Assembly: GCA_024399015.1 (NCBI GenBank)
Contig: JAKSIC010000013.1
Location: 1 to 64,000 of the forward strand
Direction of reading: 5' to 3'
Length of the DNA: 64,000 bases
DNA from: Fibrobacter sp.
GTDB lineage: Bacteria; Fibrobacterota; Fibrobacteria; Fibrobacterales; Fibrobacteraceae
Shown here: in pieces, positions 62,653-64,000 of the stretch
Layout: every line of letters starts with the position of its first letter
Numbering within the stretch: position 1 is the first letter of the stretch
Made by a program: the position numbers and the translations under genes
The notes under the pieces: generated by a model
The model's input: only the letters and a program-made list of their open reading frames with translations
The model's database searches: none
What the model was told of the DNA's origin: nothing

Positions 62653-63372
62653 CTATTCAAAACTTTGAATGACGCCACCGTGCATCACCACGCGACGCTT
62701 GGCAAAAGAAGCCAACTTTTCATCGTGAGTCACAATGAGGAAAGCCTGGTTAAACTTCTGGTTCAGCTCACCAATCAGTTCGTTCAACTTGGCGGAATTA
62801 GCTTCATCCAGGTTACCGCTCGGCTCATCTGCAAGAACCAAGTCCGGATTATTCATCAAGGCGCGAGCTATGGCGATACGCTGACGTTCGCCACCAGAAA
62901 GTTCTCTAGGCAAATGCTTCAGACGATCCTTCAAGCCAACCGTTTCCAAAAGCATTTCGGCATGTTCACGACATTCAGATTCGCTCTTACCCATAATGCG
63001 GCCAGGAACGCAAACATTCTCCAGTGCAGTAAATTCACTGAGCAAGTGATGGAACTGGAACACAAAACCCACCTGGGCCCTGTGATACAGATCCTTTTCT
63101 TCGCTATTGAACTTGGACAGAGCCTTGCCCTTAAAAAGGATTTCTCCGGAAGTGGGAGTATCCAACATACCCACCAAGTTCAGGAAGGTGGATTTACCGG
63201 AGCCAGAGGAACCCGTGAGCGCCACAAGTTCACCTTCATTCATGGAGAAATTGACACCCTTCAGGATTTCGAGCTTTTCGCCAGTCTCGCTAAACACACG
63301 ACGAAGGTCTCTGGTTTCCAAAAGCGCTTGAGGTATGAGGTTCGAGGTTTGAGCACTAACAAATTCAGCCAT
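62653..63372 (-). CDS. lolD: Lipoprotein-releasing ABC transporter ATPase LolD
   Basis: 239 residues from the ATG at 63372 (AGAGG about 9 nt upstream; an ATG at 63390 is less likely). Walker A GSSGSGKST, Q-loop FQFHHLLSEFTALEN (FQFHHLL is typical of LolD), signature LSGGERQR, Walker B LVLADEPSGNLD and H-loop VTHD. With LolC/E it moves lipoproteins from the inner membrane to LolA. Residues about 6-15 are encoded by a TGAGGTN heptamer array (63329-63356) and lie before the conserved start of the family. Confidence 0.92.
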   Translation of the reverse strand: MAEFVSAQTSNLIPQALLETRDLRRVFSETGEKLEILKGVNFSMNEGELVALTGSSGSGKSTFLNLVGMLDTPTSGEILFKGKALSKFNSEEKDLYHRAQVGFVFQFHHLLSEFTALENVCVPGRIMGKSESECREHAEMLLETVGLKDRLKHLPRELSGGERQRIAIARALMNNPDLVLADEPSGNLDEANSAKLNELIGELNQKFNQAFLIVTHDEKLASFAKRRVVMHGGVIQSFE

Positions 63373-63421
63373 GGACAAGTACCTCTTCATACATTGCAGC
63401 GAAGCTGCCTTTATTCCACTG

Positions 63422-63449
63422 TTTACTAACCACTAACCACTGCCTACTA
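63422..63449. repeat. 7-bp repeat array (TAGTGGT type) starting at the lolC/E stop codon
   Basis: Minus-strand units TAGTAGG-CAGTGGT-TAGTGGT-TAGTAAA; the first three bases are the permease stop. A C-GAA-G hairpin (GCAGC-GAA-GCTGC, 63396-63408) follows between the array and lolD. Confidence 0.8.
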
Positions 63450-64000
63450 CTCATGTCTAATAGCCCCCACAGGATCAAGTCGGCTGGCCTTCCAAGCCGG
63501 AAGCAAAGTGGCCAATACGCACAAGGAAATGCCAATCACAAAAATCAATACAACATCAAGCATGTGCACAGAAATGGGGAAATACGGAATCACGTAAACA
63601 TCGCCAGGCAACTTGATGAAGTGGTATGCTTCCTGCAGTTTGCAAAGCACAAGACCGATGGTACCACCAACGATAGTTCCGCCCACACCAATGAAACTTC
63701 CCATCAGCATGAACACACGCATCACGGCGCCCTTGCTGAAGCCCATACTGCGAAGGATACCGATTTCCTTGGTCTTGTCGATCACCACCATGATGAGAGA
63801 ACTGATGATGTTGAATGCAGCCACCAGAATAATCAAGCAAATCACGGCAGCCACAATGAACTTTTCGTAGTTCATCCACTTGAGGAGCGTGATGTTCTTG
63901 GTCTTCCAGTCCATGGCGTAGTACGGGTAAGTAAGCCAGTTGGCCAAGCTATCTACAGCCTCGCCTGCAGCCCAATGGTCGTTCATCCTGAACTGGATAC
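63447..64000 (-). CDS. LolC/LolE-type permease, C-terminal part (cut by window edge)
   Basis: The frame is open to the right edge. The visible C-terminal 184 residues hold three transmembrane helices of the FtsX-like domain: VAAVICLIILVAAFNIISSLIMVV, then DKTKEIGILRSMGFSKGAVMRVFMLMGSFIG, and a final VVLIFVIGISLCVLATLLPAWKASRLDPVGAIRHE. This is the standard LolC/LolE C-terminus. It precedes lolD in the same direction, forming a lolC/E-lolD operon. Confidence 0.9.
   Translation of the reverse strand, partial: IQFRMNDHWAAGEAVDSLANWLTYPYYAMDWKTKNITLLKWMNYEKFIVAAVICLIILVAAFNIISSLIMVVIDKTKEIGILRSMGFSKGAVMRVFMLMGSFIGVGGTIVGGTIGLVLCKLQEAYHFIKLPGDVYVIPYFPISVHMLDVVLIFVIGISLCVLATLLPAWKASRLDPVGAIRHE

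Overview
The window is chromosomal DNA of a Gram-negative bacterium that I assign to Fibrobacter (Fibrobacterota) or a very close relative. The basis is a lipoprotein carrying a Fib_succ_major (FISUMP) domain, serine-run linkers in secreted proteins, secreted esterases ending in T9SS-like sorting domains, many lipoproteins and beta-barrel proteins, and LptE/LolCD-type envelope assembly genes. Almost all of it looks like ordinary core chromosome. I see no phage, transposase, integrase, rRNA or CRISPR array. Both edges cut genes: metG on the left and a lolC/lolE permease on the right.

Layout. 0-7 kb: end of metG, a three-gene envelope operon (barrel-like protein, lipoprotein, FISUMP lipoprotein), a VOC protein, a membrane GGDEF cyclase, a queuosine-precursor transporter and a Nudix hydrolase. 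7-11 kb: lptE, two secreted esterases (SGNH and CE1-like plus CBM), a candidate structured RNA, serS. 12-20 kb: two paralogous outer-membrane proteins and a small Ser-rich lipoprotein, fused SpmAB, a Ca2+/Na+ exchanger, a Pro/Ala-rich barrel protein and pepA. 20-24 kb: an isolated MACPF (perforin-like) gene with a long AT-rich, palindrome-containing upstream region, then lexA. 24-29 kb: a DksA-like zinc protein with a histone-H1-like tail, a cyclophilin, lepA and a signal-peptidase-I-like protein that lacks the usual lysine. 29-36 kb: an AT-rich, four-gene secreted/surface cluster (lipoprotein, FGE-like protein, metzincin-like lipoprotein, 1018-residue CBM/beta-helix protein) with a decayed duplicate at its 3' end. 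36-50 kb: a DUF2062-DUF1015 fusion, greB, tatD, an EAL protein, tRNA-Glu, ppiD, nadB, a Ser/Thr kinase with cvpA, mtaD and a cNMP-GGDEF protein. 50-59 kb: a MoxR/DUF2201-VWA pair, hisD-cimA, and a UDP-glucuronate epimerase with a Wzc-type kinase. 59-64 kb: adk with a Lys/Ala tail, clpC, lolD and lolC/E.

Three themes cut across the genes. (1) Degenerate 7-bp tandem repeats (types GAATTAC, CGAGGTA, TAGTGGT) lie in several intergenic gaps; three arrays begin exactly at the TAG stop codon of the upstream gene and one runs into the 5' coding end of lolD. (2) At least seven genes have a -10-like hexamer (TATATT, TACATT, TAAATT, TATCTT or TACAAT) exactly 7 nt before the ATG and usually no Shine-Dalgarno, which suggests leaderless mRNAs. 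(3) Lys/Ala/Pro-rich histone-like tails are attached to two unrelated proteins.

The most interesting single locus is the MACPF gene at 20.66-23.01 kb. Its pore-forming-type domain sits between two copies of what looks like the same accessory domain, and it has no signal peptide. All functional statements rest on reading motifs by eye; no database search was run.
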